Below, piece by piece: positions 26,253-34,358 of a stretch of DNA of 64,000 nucleotides. The DNA comes from Capnocytophaga sp. oral taxon 878. Its GTDB lineage: Bacteria; Bacteroidota; Bacteroidia; Flavobacteriales; Flavobacteriaceae. The stretch lies in the NCBI RefSeq assembly GCF_002999135.1, contig NZ_CP027229.1:1-64000 (forward strand). Reading direction: 5' to 3'. A model generated the notes under the pieces. It was not told the DNA's origin. It saw only the letters and a list, made by a program, of their open reading frames with translations, and ran no database searches. Positions within the stretch are counted from its first letter, which is position 1, and each line of letters begins with the position of its first letter. Made by a program: the position numbers and the translations under genes.

Positions 26253-27122
26253 TTATTTGTCGCTTTCCATACTTATATAAGTATCGTTTGAAAGTTTTTT
26301 AATAGATTTCAGATAATCTACTTTGTCTAAAACAGCACGTTGTTCTTTGATGGTTTCTACTAAAATTTTAAAACGTTCTTCTTTGGTAATATTGTGTTTA
26401 ATCAGAGAAGCATTAAGACTCTCTATATTGCTGAGTATAGCTAATTCATTAATACTGGCGATGTCTCTTATATTTTCACCCTTTAATACTCTTTCAGGAT
26501 TAGCTGCTTTCCATTGTTTAGCCGTACAGCCAAACATAGCGAGATTTAGCAAATCGGCTTCATCGGCATATACAAAGGCATCTTTTAGGTCAGAAAGAGT
26601 AGGAAGTATATAGTTTTTAACAGCATCTGTATGGATATGATAGTTAGCCTTGCTTAAAATCCTTTTCACATTCCATTCCAAATTGTACTGATTGCTCTCT
26701 AACTCTTTGAGACGCTGATATTCTTTTACTATGTATAACTGAAAAATAGGGCTAATCCACATAGCAAAATGAAAAGCAATATCTTTATGAGCATAAGTAC
26801 CTCCGTATTTTCCAGCCTTTGAAACAATACCGATAGCATTAGTCCTTTCAATCCATCGTTTAACCGACATATAGAAGCGATTAACCCCTGCTTCATTTTT
26901 AATTCCCCCGAATTCGGGGGAATTAAAATTAGGATTGCTTAACTCCTCCCAAACACCTAAATACTCAATCGTATTCTTATTCGTAAGCCATTTCTCTATC
27001 AAACGACTTCCCTCTTCCTGATTTATAGTCATATCAGTTAAACTTATATAATCAGCTTCATTAATCACTCTGATATTTATTTCAATATCTTGTACTTTAA
27101 GTTTATTATTTGTTGGTGTCAT
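26253..27122 (-). CDS. KilA-N domain-containing protein
   Basis: A 289-residue cytoplasmic protein. Residues 1-130 carry a KilA-N DNA-binding-like domain (ADYISLTDMTINQEEGSRLIEKWLTNKNTIEYLGVWEELSNPNF ... GKYGGTYAHKDIAFHFAMWISPIFQLYIVKEYQRLKE). The C-terminal half is helical and specific to this group. KilA-N domains are best known from phages and large DNA viruses, but chromosomal copies are frequent in Bacteroidetes. It is sandwiched between secreted SH3-domain genes with 26- to 37-nt gaps, so it is probably co-transcribed with them. A deleted copy lies at 25010-25508. Confidence 0.88.
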   Translation of the reverse strand: MTPTNNKLKVQDIEINIRVINEADYISLTDMTINQEEGSRLIEKWLTNKNTIEYLGVWEELSNPNFNSPEFGGIKNEAGVNRFYMSVKRWIERTNAIGIVSKAGKYGGTYAHKDIAFHFAMWISPIFQLYIVKEYQRLKELESNQYNLEWNVKRILSKANYHIHTDAVKNYILPTLSDLKDAFVYADEADLLNLAMFGCTAKQWKAANPERVLKGENIRDIASINELAILSNIESLNASLIKHNITKEERFKILVETIKEQRAVLDKVDYLKSIKKLSNDTYISMESDK

Positions 27123-27148
27123 ATATTTGGTAATTTTTAGTTACATCA

Positions 27149-27829
27149 TTAAAGTGGTTCTCCGATGATTCGGGTTTTGTACTCGCCTTTTACTATTTGC
27201 CAGCATACTTCGTAAGAAAAAGCGCCACTACCATTATGGGCAATGATATAGAGGATATCATCTTCCTTATCATAATACGCAAAATTATTATCCGTATAAA
27301 GCCCTATCTCATACAAATCATCATAGGCACTTTTAGGAATAGGCACGTCTTTGCCATTGATCGTGACCGTGATACTCTTGTAATGGTCTTCAGGCAAGAA
27401 CTCATCATTATCTAGTCCATATATTTTCTTTCCGTCAATGATAAGCTCATTATACTCTTTGTGCCTTTTCTTGGTAATCTTATGTTTGGTTTTGTCAAAT
27501 GGCTGTTTGGTAAAGGTTATGCTAATACCTTTTCCTGCAATAGTAAGGCTATTACCCTGCTCTTTAGCCTTGCCAATAGATGGGAAGTCTTGTACCTTCT
27601 TTAGGCGACTTTTATGTATATAGCCTTTATCTACAGGAATCCAATTCCAAAAATAAACATTCACAAGGGTATTAGCAGGTAGCGTACCTACAATTTTGCT
27701 TTTTACGTTTTCTTTAGCGCGAATGTTTATATAGCCGTCTTTGTCTTTTACTACGGCATAATCTCCAAAAGGACCTTGCGCAAAGGCGTTGGTCGTAAGG
27801 AGAAAAAATAAAATAAGTAAGTGTTTCAT
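27149..27829 (-). CDS. Secreted SH3-domain protein, array copy C
   Basis: A 226-residue paralogue of copies A and B with the same signal peptide and domain order. The linker between SH3 and C-terminal domains differs (PSIGKAKEQGNSLTIAGKGISITFTKQPFDKTKHKI). It is the first gene of the leftward array (C, KilA-N, B, remnant, A) and is preceded by a TATATTTG promoter element whose surroundings closely match those of the YARHG gene at 29633. Confidence 0.82.
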   Translation of the reverse strand: MKHLLILFFLLTTNAFAQGPFGDYAVVKDKDGYINIRAKENVKSKIVGTLPANTLVNVYFWNWIPVDKGYIHKSRLKKVQDFPSIGKAKEQGNSLTIAGKGISITFTKQPFDKTKHKITKKRHKEYNELIIDGKKIYGLDNDEFLPEDHYKSITVTINGKDVPIPKSAYDDLYEIGLYTDNNFAYYDKEDDILYIIAHNGSGAFSYEVCWQIVKGEYKTRIIGEPL

Positions 27830-27845
27830 ATAAAGTGTTTTTTCG

Positions 27846-27853
27846 CAAATATA
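27846..27853 (-). promoter_or_regulatory. Promoter -7 element of the SH3/KilA-N array
   Basis: On the minus strand TATATTTG followed by CG, 17 nt before the ATG. About 50 bp around it align with the upstream region of the YARHG gene (29651-29658). Confidence 0.65.
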
Positions 27854-27919
27854 CTGTTTTTTTTAACTTAGCTAAAGTTTTAAAGATGAGTTATATTGGG
27901 ATATTTATATAAATACTCT

Positions 27920-28783
27920 CTACTCTTCCTCTGCTGCCCAATCATAAAAACCACTTTCGCGCAATCGGGCTTCATACTGCTGAATAGTTTGTTCATCATA
28001 CTTTTCTCTTTGGATAAACTTTTCCTTTCCAAAATAAATATCCATAGGGTTCAGTCCATAAAGCTGAGCGATGAGAGTTGCTAAGTTCATACCAGAATAA
28101 TGCTTGTGAAGCACATAAATCATTAGCCTAAAATCTGTTTCCTCTATTTTCGGGAAAGCCTTTTTGATAAACTGAAGTGATTTCTCAAACCACACTTTTT
28201 CAGGGGCTACTACCTTATTCAGCCAGTCGGTATACCACATTTCAAAGGTGAGTTTTTCTCCTTTTTCATTAAATTCAGGCGACAGTCCGCCATAATCCTG
28301 ACGACTATCGAGCCATATATAGCCTTTTTCCTTACCATTTACCACCAAAAGATAAGAAGCTCCGTGCCCTATATGGCATATTTGCAAGCAACCGCTGATG
28401 CGCTTTGTATCCATATAGGATTCCACCTCCTCTTGGGTAGGGCGTTCACCTCCGTCCCAATCAATACTATTAAGCCATTCCTCTTCATTCCAATGCTCGG
28501 TGTAAGGGAAAGGCGTAGAGAGGTCTATAGTCCGGTCTTTCCACATCAAATCTTCCGTTGCTTCTTTAAGGGAACGCAGTCCGTAATCGGGACCCACACA
28601 GCCATTGGCGATTTGGGTAATGAAAGTACGATAATCTGCAGGGAGAGTGATACGATTTTCTTTCTCTATTTTGGCTACTTTTGCTTCTTCCAATACGGGA
28701 TTCATATATATACCGCCAAATGGTTTTAGCTGAGGAAGCTCTAAGATGATTTGTATTTTCTTTTTGATTTCTTCTATATTCAT
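27920..28783 (-). CDS. SMI1/KNR4 family protein
   Basis: A 287-residue cytoplasmic protein with the SMI1/KNR4 fold pattern: EAKVAKIEKENRITLPADYRTFITQIANGCVGPDYGLRSLKEA near residues 30-75, then ISGCLQICHIGHGASYLLVVNGKEKGYIWLDSRQDYGG. The C-terminal 100 residues are helical and not recognised. Many bacterial SMI1/KNR4 proteins are immunity proteins of contact-dependent or polymorphic toxin systems. No toxin gene is seen nearby, so this role is only a possibility. Confidence 0.88.
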   Translation of the reverse strand: MNIEEIKKKIQIILELPQLKPFGGIYMNPVLEEAKVAKIEKENRITLPADYRTFITQIANGCVGPDYGLRSLKEATEDLMWKDRTIDLSTPFPYTEHWNEEEWLNSIDWDGGERPTQEEVESYMDTKRISGCLQICHIGHGASYLLVVNGKEKGYIWLDSRQDYGGLSPEFNEKGEKLTFEMWYTDWLNKVVAPEKVWFEKSLQFIKKAFPKIEETDFRLMIYVLHKHYSGMNLATLIAQLYGLNPMDIYFGKEKFIQREKYDEQTIQQYEARLRESGFYDWAAEEE

Positions 28784-28919
28784 ATATGTTGAATTGTGCG
28801 AATAGCGCTCGCTGTTTTTCTCTTTATCCTGCCACTCCAGACTCTATAAATACCAACTTTTGATTTTTCCATTTGAATCTCCAATAAGTAGCGCTTTCTA
28901 TAACTTCGTATTAAAATTA

Positions 28920-29633
28920 TCACCCAGTAGGAATATAACCTTTAAATACTAATTGTGAATTTTCCCAAGTAAACGACCAAATGTAAGCTCCTTGAAGAGG
29001 AGAAGCTGAATCTATTTCATTTTCATAGAATGTTTTAGGAAGTTTTTCTTCTTCTGCCTTTTTTGAGTATTCAAGAAAAATCCAATAAATCAGAATCTCA
29101 TTATCTTCTATAGATATATAATATTGATGTGTTTTTTTGAAATTATCAACCTCTACGCTATAATATCCTTGATTTTTAATCCAATGAATATCATCTATAT
29201 CTATTTTAGCAATGGTTTTACTAAAATGCTCATTATAGTTGCCTTTGGGAATAGGACTATCCCCTCTCTGTACTTCTGCTTTTAAACTTCGCAATGCTTC
29301 TATGAGTTTTTCTCTATCAGCTTTTAGTATTGCCGTGCGTTCTTGAAATAGCTTTACATTCTGCTCTTCCACTGCGTTGAGTTTCACCTTACTATTGTCA
29401 CTCACAGGCTTATACCACGGTTTTTCATTAAAGTAATTGCTTATTTCGTAGTCTTTAAACTTATAACCTTTGCGAGCGTAGAGGTCGTTAGTGAGGAAGC
29501 GTAATTCATCTATGCTCAATTCGCTGATTTGTTCTTCATCAATTACTTGGGTGGCACAAGTGGCGCAATCTTTTAGCTGTGCCGTAGCGTTTAATGAGAT
29601 TAATACTATCATTAAAAAGTATAAGTGTTTCAT
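28920..29633 (-). CDS. Secreted YARHG domain protein
   Basis: A 237-residue protein starting MKHLYFLMIVLISLNATAQ (signal peptide). The YARHG domain is visible at about residues 35-80: LSIDELRFLTNDLYARKGYKFKDYEISNYFNEKPWYKP. The rest is a charged helix followed by a beta-rich C-terminal region. YARHG domains occur in extracellular proteins, and their function is not known. The ATG at 29633 is preferred over the longer frame (29672) because the latter crosses the promoter. The upstream region is shared with the SH3 array. Confidence 0.85.
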   Translation of the reverse strand: MKHLYFLMIVLISLNATAQLKDCATCATQVIDEEQISELSIDELRFLTNDLYARKGYKFKDYEISNYFNEKPWYKPVSDNSKVKLNAVEEQNVKLFQERTAILKADREKLIEALRSLKAEVQRGDSPIPKGNYNEHFSKTIAKIDIDDIHWIKNQGYYSVEVDNFKKTHQYYISIEDNEILIYWIFLEYSKKAEEEKLPKTFYENEIDSASPLQGAYIWSFTWENSQLVFKGYIPTG

Positions 29634-29650
29634 TGTAAAGTAATTTTTCG

Positions 29651-29658
29651 CAAATATA
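29651..29658 (-). promoter_or_regulatory. Promoter -7 element of YARHG gene
   Basis: On the minus strand TATATTTG followed by CG, 17 nt before the ATG. It is preceded by CTAAGTTGAAAAAAATCAG, almost the same as at the SH3 array promoter. Confidence 0.65.
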
Positions 29659-29836
29659 CTGATTTTTTTCAACTTAGTAAAACTCTAAAATATAAGTAAC
29701 GAGAAATAAGTTAGCAAAGCCTATATATCAAGGACAAAGGGAGATTAAGTTATCTTTATATTTTCTATAAAATGAACTACTTTATCTCCCTCTCTTTTAA
29801 GAAAATTAGTTTATAGACTATTTTTGTGATTTTGTT

Positions 29837-30820
29837 TTATTGAAGATGCTCACTAAAAAACGCCTCCAACTTATCAAACGGAATTACTCCAGCTTGATTG
29901 TCGTAAAAATCGGTGTGACGTGCATTAGGGACAATCAGCAGTTCTTTTTTCTCGCTTCCAATTAACTTGTAGGCATCTTCGCTCATATAGCGAGAATGGG
30001 CATTTTCTCCGGCAATCATAAGGGTAGGCACCTCAATTTCATTAGCATAGGCTAACAGAGGGAAATTCATAAATGAAAGCAGCGTAGTGGCTGTCCAAAC
30101 GTGATTGGAAACTGAACGCTCGTGGAAACCTCGTGGGGTTTTGTAAAACTCAATATAATCATTTAAGAATTCAGGCACTTTATCTGAAGGGGCATCGGGC
30201 ATAGGGTAACCTGGGGAGGAAGTTCCTGTTTCGGCATCTTTCCAACGGATGGCATTGAGCGAACGCTTCATTTCCAAACGCATTTCGGGTGTATTGGCAT
30301 CAAAATAACCTTTGCTAAACACACGTGACATATCGTACATTACCATCGTTGCCACTGCCTTAATACGCGTATCGATAGCGGTAGCATTCAGTGCAAAACC
30401 ACCCCAACCACAGATACCTATAATTCCTATTTTTTCTCTATCTACAAAAGGTTGAATGCCTAAGCAATCTACCGCTGCCGAAAAATCTTCGGTATTGATA
30501 TCGGGTGATGCTACATTGCGAGGCTCCCCACCACTCTCTCCCGTATAGGAAGGGTCGAAGGCTAAGGTTACAAAGCCTCTTTCAGCCATCGTCTGTGCGT
30601 AAAATCCAGAGGCTTGTTCTTTTACAGCTCCAAACCCACCGCAAACAGCAAGGGCAGCAAGTTTTTTATCTTCGCTGTTTTTCGGGAAGTACAAGTCACC
30701 AATAAGGGTGATACCATAACGGTTTTTGAACGATACTTTTTTGTGTTCAACTTTATCGCTTTTGGGGAAAATCTTATCCCAAGAAGCAGCGTTTACAGGG
30801 TTTTCAGTGTTTTTGTTCAT
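29837..30820 (-). CDS. Alpha/beta hydrolase
   Basis: A 327-residue protein of the alpha/beta hydrolase fold. The oxyanion/elbow regions are LAVCGGFGAVKEQASGFYAQTMAERGFVTLAFDPSYTGESGGEPRN and IGIICGW-like IGIIGICGWGGFALNA; the acid and His are in TLMIAGENAHSRYMSEDAY and VPNARHTDFYD. The elbow has Cys (GICGWGG) rather than Ser, as in dienelactone-hydrolase-like relatives. No signal peptide is seen. It is the last gene of an apparent tetR-CPBP-hydrolase operon. The substrate is unknown. Confidence 0.87.
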   Translation of the reverse strand: MNKNTENPVNAASWDKIFPKSDKVEHKKVSFKNRYGITLIGDLYFPKNSEDKKLAALAVCGGFGAVKEQASGFYAQTMAERGFVTLAFDPSYTGESGGEPRNVASPDINTEDFSAAVDCLGIQPFVDREKIGIIGICGWGGFALNATAIDTRIKAVATMVMYDMSRVFSKGYFDANTPEMRLEMKRSLNAIRWKDAETGTSSPGYPMPDAPSDKVPEFLNDYIEFYKTPRGFHERSVSNHVWTATTLLSFMNFPLLAYANEIEVPTLMIAGENAHSRYMSEDAYKLIGSEKKELLIVPNARHTDFYDNQAGVIPFDKLEAFFSEHLQ

Positions 30821-30856
30821 ATTGATAATATTTTTTTGGTTTATACAATCTATTCA

Positions 30857-31696
30857 TTATGAATGAAGGCGTTCTTTACTTTTGCGTATTCTTCTTAAAT
30901 ACAAGCCTATAGCTAAGTACATCAATGTTGGAATAAGACCAAAAAGAGGAGATACTAAAAGTGTTTTATCGGCTGAAATAATAGTAAATCCTTCTGAAAT
31001 GAGAGGGTTAAGAGCGTCTTTCATTGAGTGCATCAAAACTACCAATAAAAGTGAACGCGAGAGAAAGAAAATTTCGGTGTACATTATTGTCCAAACAGCA
31101 ATAGCCACAAAGCTCACCAAAACAAATAACACTTTGTTATAAGCGAAAAAGGTTGCTTGATAAGCATCGTCTAAGAATATGAGATTGTATGGGAGGTGCC
31201 ATATTTGGCAGACAAATGCCACCACTAAATAAATCAACCATTCATTTTTTGTGAGTTGTTCCATTTTTACGGTGAGATACCCCCGAAAAGCCGATTCTTC
31301 TAAGATATTTTTGATAAAAATGGGTAAGAAAGCTGCTGCAAAAACAGGGAGATAGGCAGCAACACTAAACTTACTCACATCTACCCAACCTAATAGCTTG
31401 CCAACAAACATTGTTATACCAATAACCACGGGATAGACTGCAATAGCAAAGATATACCAACGACTGTTTTGCTTGAAACGAGGTTTTAAAGGAAAATCTT
31501 TCCAGCCATCACCACCGAAAAGGCGGAGCAAAATCACACACACAATAGGAGTCGCAATAAAAATTCCTGATCCTAAAGACTCTAAATTAGAAGGCTCACC
31601 AAGTAACTGGTTTACCCCAATGCCTATCCATCCGCAAGAGATAGCTACCAAGCTAAATAGGATTACATTGCGTAGTGTTTTTTTATTGCTTCTCAT
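30857..31696 (-). CDS. CPBP family intramembrane glutamic endopeptidase
   Basis: A 279-residue membrane protein with about eight hydrophobic segments. The CPBP (CAAX protease and bacteriocin-processing) motifs are present: EESAFRGYL (EExxxR) near residue 140, the His of CQIWHLPYNLIF, and VLMHSMKDALNPL. Members are intramembrane proteases or bacteriocin self-protection factors. It lies 12 nt after the tetR gene in the same direction. Substrate is unknown. Confidence 0.88.
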   Translation of the reverse strand: MRSNKKTLRNVILFSLVAISCGWIGIGVNQLLGEPSNLESLGSGIFIATPIVCVILLRLFGGDGWKDFPLKPRFKQNSRWYIFAIAVYPVVIGITMFVGKLLGWVDVSKFSVAAYLPVFAAAFLPIFIKNILEESAFRGYLTVKMEQLTKNEWLIYLVVAFVCQIWHLPYNLIFLDDAYQATFFAYNKVLFVLVSFVAIAVWTIMYTEIFFLSRSLLLVVLMHSMKDALNPLISEGFTIISADKTLLVSPLFGLIPTLMYLAIGLYLRRIRKSKERLHS

Positions 31697-31708
31697 ATTA
31701 AGGCAGGT

Positions 31709-32233
31709 TTATTTTAATATTTCTAAAATTTTATCTTCGTCGTAAACAAGCATACCAACTGCCACCAATGAGGCGATACCGTGTGCCAACATCCAACCTT
31801 TAGCAATGTCATTTTTCAGCTCTTCATCAGGTAGGTTTTGGTATTCCTCGCTATTTTTCATTATTTCAACCACTCGCTCACTTTCCGGAAAAATGTCAGT
31901 AAGTTTTACATTGGTAACATTATCCATATAAAAAGCCTTGAATAGAGCGGGCTCGGTGTATGCCATCCGCACATACCCCAGTCCTAAATCCAAAAGAGTA
32001 TTGCCTGTTTTTGAGTAACTGAGTACTACACTTTGTAGGAAGGGCAGTGCTTTTTTACAGATTTCAGCCTTAAGGTCGTCCATATTTTTATAGCACCAAT
32101 AGATGGGCTGAGTAGAGCAACCTATTTGCTTGGCAATATTTCGGGCAGAAAGCACTGCAAAGCCCTCTTTTCTCACCATCTCAAAAGCTGTTTCTATAAT
32201 TACTTCTTGTGTTATTGTTGTTGATTTCGGCAT
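31709..32233 (-). CDS. TetR/AcrR family transcriptional regulator
   Basis: A 174-residue regulator. The N-terminal helix-turn-helix is typical: QEVIIETAFEMVRKEGFAVLSARNIAKQIGCSTQPIYWCYKNMDDL. The C-terminal ligand domain includes TEPALFKAFYMDN and WMLAHGIASLVAVGML. It heads an operon with a CPBP protease and a hydrolase, and it is preceded by two adjacent dyads likely to be its operator. It also lies between the two parts of the efflux operon, so control of efflux genes is possible but not shown. Confidence 0.9.
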   Translation of the reverse strand: MPKSTTITQEVIIETAFEMVRKEGFAVLSARNIAKQIGCSTQPIYWCYKNMDDLKAEICKKALPFLQSVVLSYSKTGNTLLDLGLGYVRMAYTEPALFKAFYMDNVTNVKLTDIFPESERVVEIMKNSEEYQNLPDEELKNDIAKGWMLAHGIASLVAVGMLVYDEDKILEILK

Positions 32234-32240
32234 AAAACTT

Positions 32241-32272
32241 TGTTATAACATCTGTAATATAACACCTGTTAT
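32241..32272. promoter_or_regulatory. Tandem dyads, candidate TetR operator
   Basis: TGTTATAACA (32241-32250) is a perfect palindrome. It overlaps two adjacent 14-bp dyads, ATAACA-TC-TGTAAT (32245-32258, one mismatch) and ATAACA-CC-TGTTAT (32259-32272, perfect). They end 8 nt before the tetR start region, the expected place for autoregulation. Confidence 0.65.
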
Positions 32273-32369
32273 TTTTTTGCAAAAGTAGTACAATTTTTTA
32301 AACCTGCAAATTTTTTGGGAAAAAAGATTCATCTTGTGCGGCTCGCATTTGCCTGTGCGGCTCGCACCG

Positions 32370-33116
32370 TCATTCGTATTTCGTCATTCGTAATTGTGTC
32401 AACTGTTCTTTGGCGTTTAGTCTATCGGTTACTTCCTTATCACTGATGATATGCCCATCTTTCAGTACAACTGTGCGTTTGCTAAATTGGGCAATATCGT
32501 CTTCGTGGGTTACAAAGCCTATGGTGCTACCTTGGTCGTTGAGGCGTTGGAAAAGCTCCATTACCTCATAAGAGGTTTTAGTGTCAAGATTCCCCGTAGC
32601 CTCATCGGCGAGAAGGATAACAGGGTGGTTTACAAGGGAGCGCGCAATGGCTACCCGCTGCTGCTGTCCCCCTGAGAGTTCACTGGGCAAGTGGTTCAAT
32701 CGCTTTTCTAACCCCACACTGATAAGGGCTTCGATAGCGCGCTCACGGCGTTCTTTGGCTGATACTTTAGGGTTGTACATCAGTGGAAGTTCTACATTCT
32801 CAATGGCTGAGGTACGTGCTAATAGGTTATACGACTGAAAGATAAAACCTATTTTGGTGTTGCGTATATGTGCCAAATCGTTCTTGCTCATATCTTTCAC
32901 CGAGATGCCGTCCAAAATATAATCGCCAGAAGAGGGGCGGTCTAAGCACCCCAATATGTTGAGCAAAGTTGATTTGCCCGACCCACTCGGTCCCATAATG
33001 GTTACAAACTCTCCTTCTCTGATGGTCAGGTTGATGCCTTTCAGGGCGTGTACCGTCTCGTTGCCCATCTGGAAGTTGCGCTTCATATCGCGTATATCTA
33101 TAATGGCTTTTTTCAT
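32370..33116 (-). CDS. MacB-type ABC transporter ATP-binding protein
   Basis: A 248-residue ATPase of the MacB/LolD class, which powers efflux or lipoprotein-type extrusion across the envelope. Walker A is [15 protein letters not shown], the signature [15 protein letters not shown], and Walker [14 protein letters not shown]. It directly abuts the adaptor gene. The cognate permease would normally come next but is found at 22989-24209. Confidence 0.95.
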   Translation of the reverse strand: MKKAIIDIRDMKRNFQMGNETVHALKGINLTIREGEFVTIMGPSGSGKSTLLNILGCLDRPSSGDYILDGISVKDMSKNDLAHIRNTKIGFIFQSYNLLARTSAIENVELPLMYNPKVSAKERRERAIEALISVGLEKRLNHLPSELSGGQQQRVAIARSLVNHPVILLADEATGNLDTKTSYEVMELFQRLNDQGSTIGFVTHEDDIAQFSKRTVVLKDGHIISDKEVTDRLNAKEQLTQLRMTKYE

Positions 33117-34346
33117 TTATTTAGCTTTTGAATTGTTTCTATTAGGGCGTTTTGGCATAAACGGACTGCTGTTATCGTTGCTATTTTTCTCACCTCCTGC
33201 CACTTGTGGGCGGTCGCCTTGTAGGTTAGTGGCTACTTTTTCGCCAACGTTGAGTCCATTTACTACTTGCACGTTGATACCATCATTGCTGCCTATGGTT
33301 ATGGCTTTTTGGGCAAGACTACCATCGGTGTTCACTACCCATACGTATTTTTGTTTGCCCTTGCCGTGTTGTACTTTAGGAACTTCAGCTGTAATACCTT
33401 TTTGAGCGTAATATTGCAGTAACACATCGGTATCAGGAGTAAAGTTGATAGCTTTGGCGGGCACGATAGTTACGCCTTTCAGCTCATTGGTATAAATGGC
33501 AATAGTTGCGGTAAGCCCTGGTTTTAGCTTTTCATCAGGGTTTTCTGCCTCTACTATCACCGTATAGGTTACCACATTTGATGAGGTAGTAGGCGATAGG
33601 CGCACTTGGGTAACGCGCCCTACGAACTCCTCTTGAGGGTAAGCATCTACGCTGAAACTTACGCGTTGCCCCACTTTCACTTGTCCTATATCAGCTTCAT
33701 CTACATTTACTTCCACCTGCATACGCTTGATGTCTTTGGCTATTTTAAAGAGCGTAGGGGCACTCATTGAGGCGGCTACTGTTTGTCCTTCTTCAACCTC
33801 TTTGCTGAGGATAATCCCGTCAATAGGCGAATAGATATTGGCATAACCTAAGTTAGTTTTCGCCTGATTGAGGGTCGTAAGGCGTTGGGCTACATTGGTC
33901 TTCGCATTGTTAAACTGATACAACGCTTGCTCATAATCCTGCTGACTAATCACTTGGGCATTGTACATTTTTTGCTGACGCTCGTAATTCTGACGGTAAT
34001 AATTCAGTTCGTTAACTGCTGAATTGTAGTTAGCCGTAGCGTTGATAACGTTCTCTTGTAGATTGGTCTTGTCAAGTTCCGCTAATAGCTGTCCTTTCTT
34101 TACTTGGCTGTTGTAATCCACATAGATTTTGCTCACCAATCCCGATACTTGGGTACCTACTTCCACCTCATCCACCGGTTGCACGCTACCCGTAGCAGTT
34201 ACTTCGGTAGTAACATCACCTTGGGTAACCTCATCGGTTTGGAGGAGAATAAGGGCAGGTTTTTCCTTCATAAAGAAGTGATATACCCCAAAAGCCACTA
34301 CCGCTAATAGCGCAATAATAATGATTTTTTTGATGTGTTTTTTCAT
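33117..34346 (-). CDS. Periplasmic adaptor subunit (HlyD/MacA family)
   Basis: A 409-residue membrane-fusion protein with an N-terminal anchor helix (KKIIIIALLAVVAFGVYHFF). The lipoyl halves are GSVQPVDEVEVGTQVSGLVSKIYVDYNSQVKKGQLLAELD and IYSPIDGIILSKEVEEGQTVAAS. Between them is a coiled-coil hairpin rich in Asn, Gln and Tyr. It bridges the inner-membrane ABC permease and the TolC channel. It abuts the ATPase gene and lies 12 nt after tolC. Confidence 0.94.
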   Translation of the reverse strand: MKKHIKKIIIIALLAVVAFGVYHFFMKEKPALILLQTDEVTQGDVTTEVTATGSVQPVDEVEVGTQVSGLVSKIYVDYNSQVKKGQLLAELDKTNLQENVINATANYNSAVNELNYYRQNYERQQKMYNAQVISQQDYEQALYQFNNAKTNVAQRLTTLNQAKTNLGYANIYSPIDGIILSKEVEEGQTVAASMSAPTLFKIAKDIKRMQVEVNVDEADIGQVKVGQRVSFSVDAYPQEEFVGRVTQVRLSPTTSSNVVTYTVIVEAENPDEKLKPGLTATIAIYTNELKGVTIVPAKAINFTPDTDVLLQYYAQKGITAEVPKVQHGKGKQKYVWVVNTDGSLAQKAITIGSNDGINVQVVNGLNVGEKVATNLQGDRPQVAGGEKNSNDNSSPFMPKRPNRNNSKAK

Positions 34347-34358
34347 TGTATTTAGTTG

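Noticed and set aside
24260..27829. The SH3/KilA-N region as a prophage
   Set aside because: KilA-N is phage-associated, but no integrase, capsid, portal, terminase or lysis genes are present, and the SH3 proteins have signal peptides.
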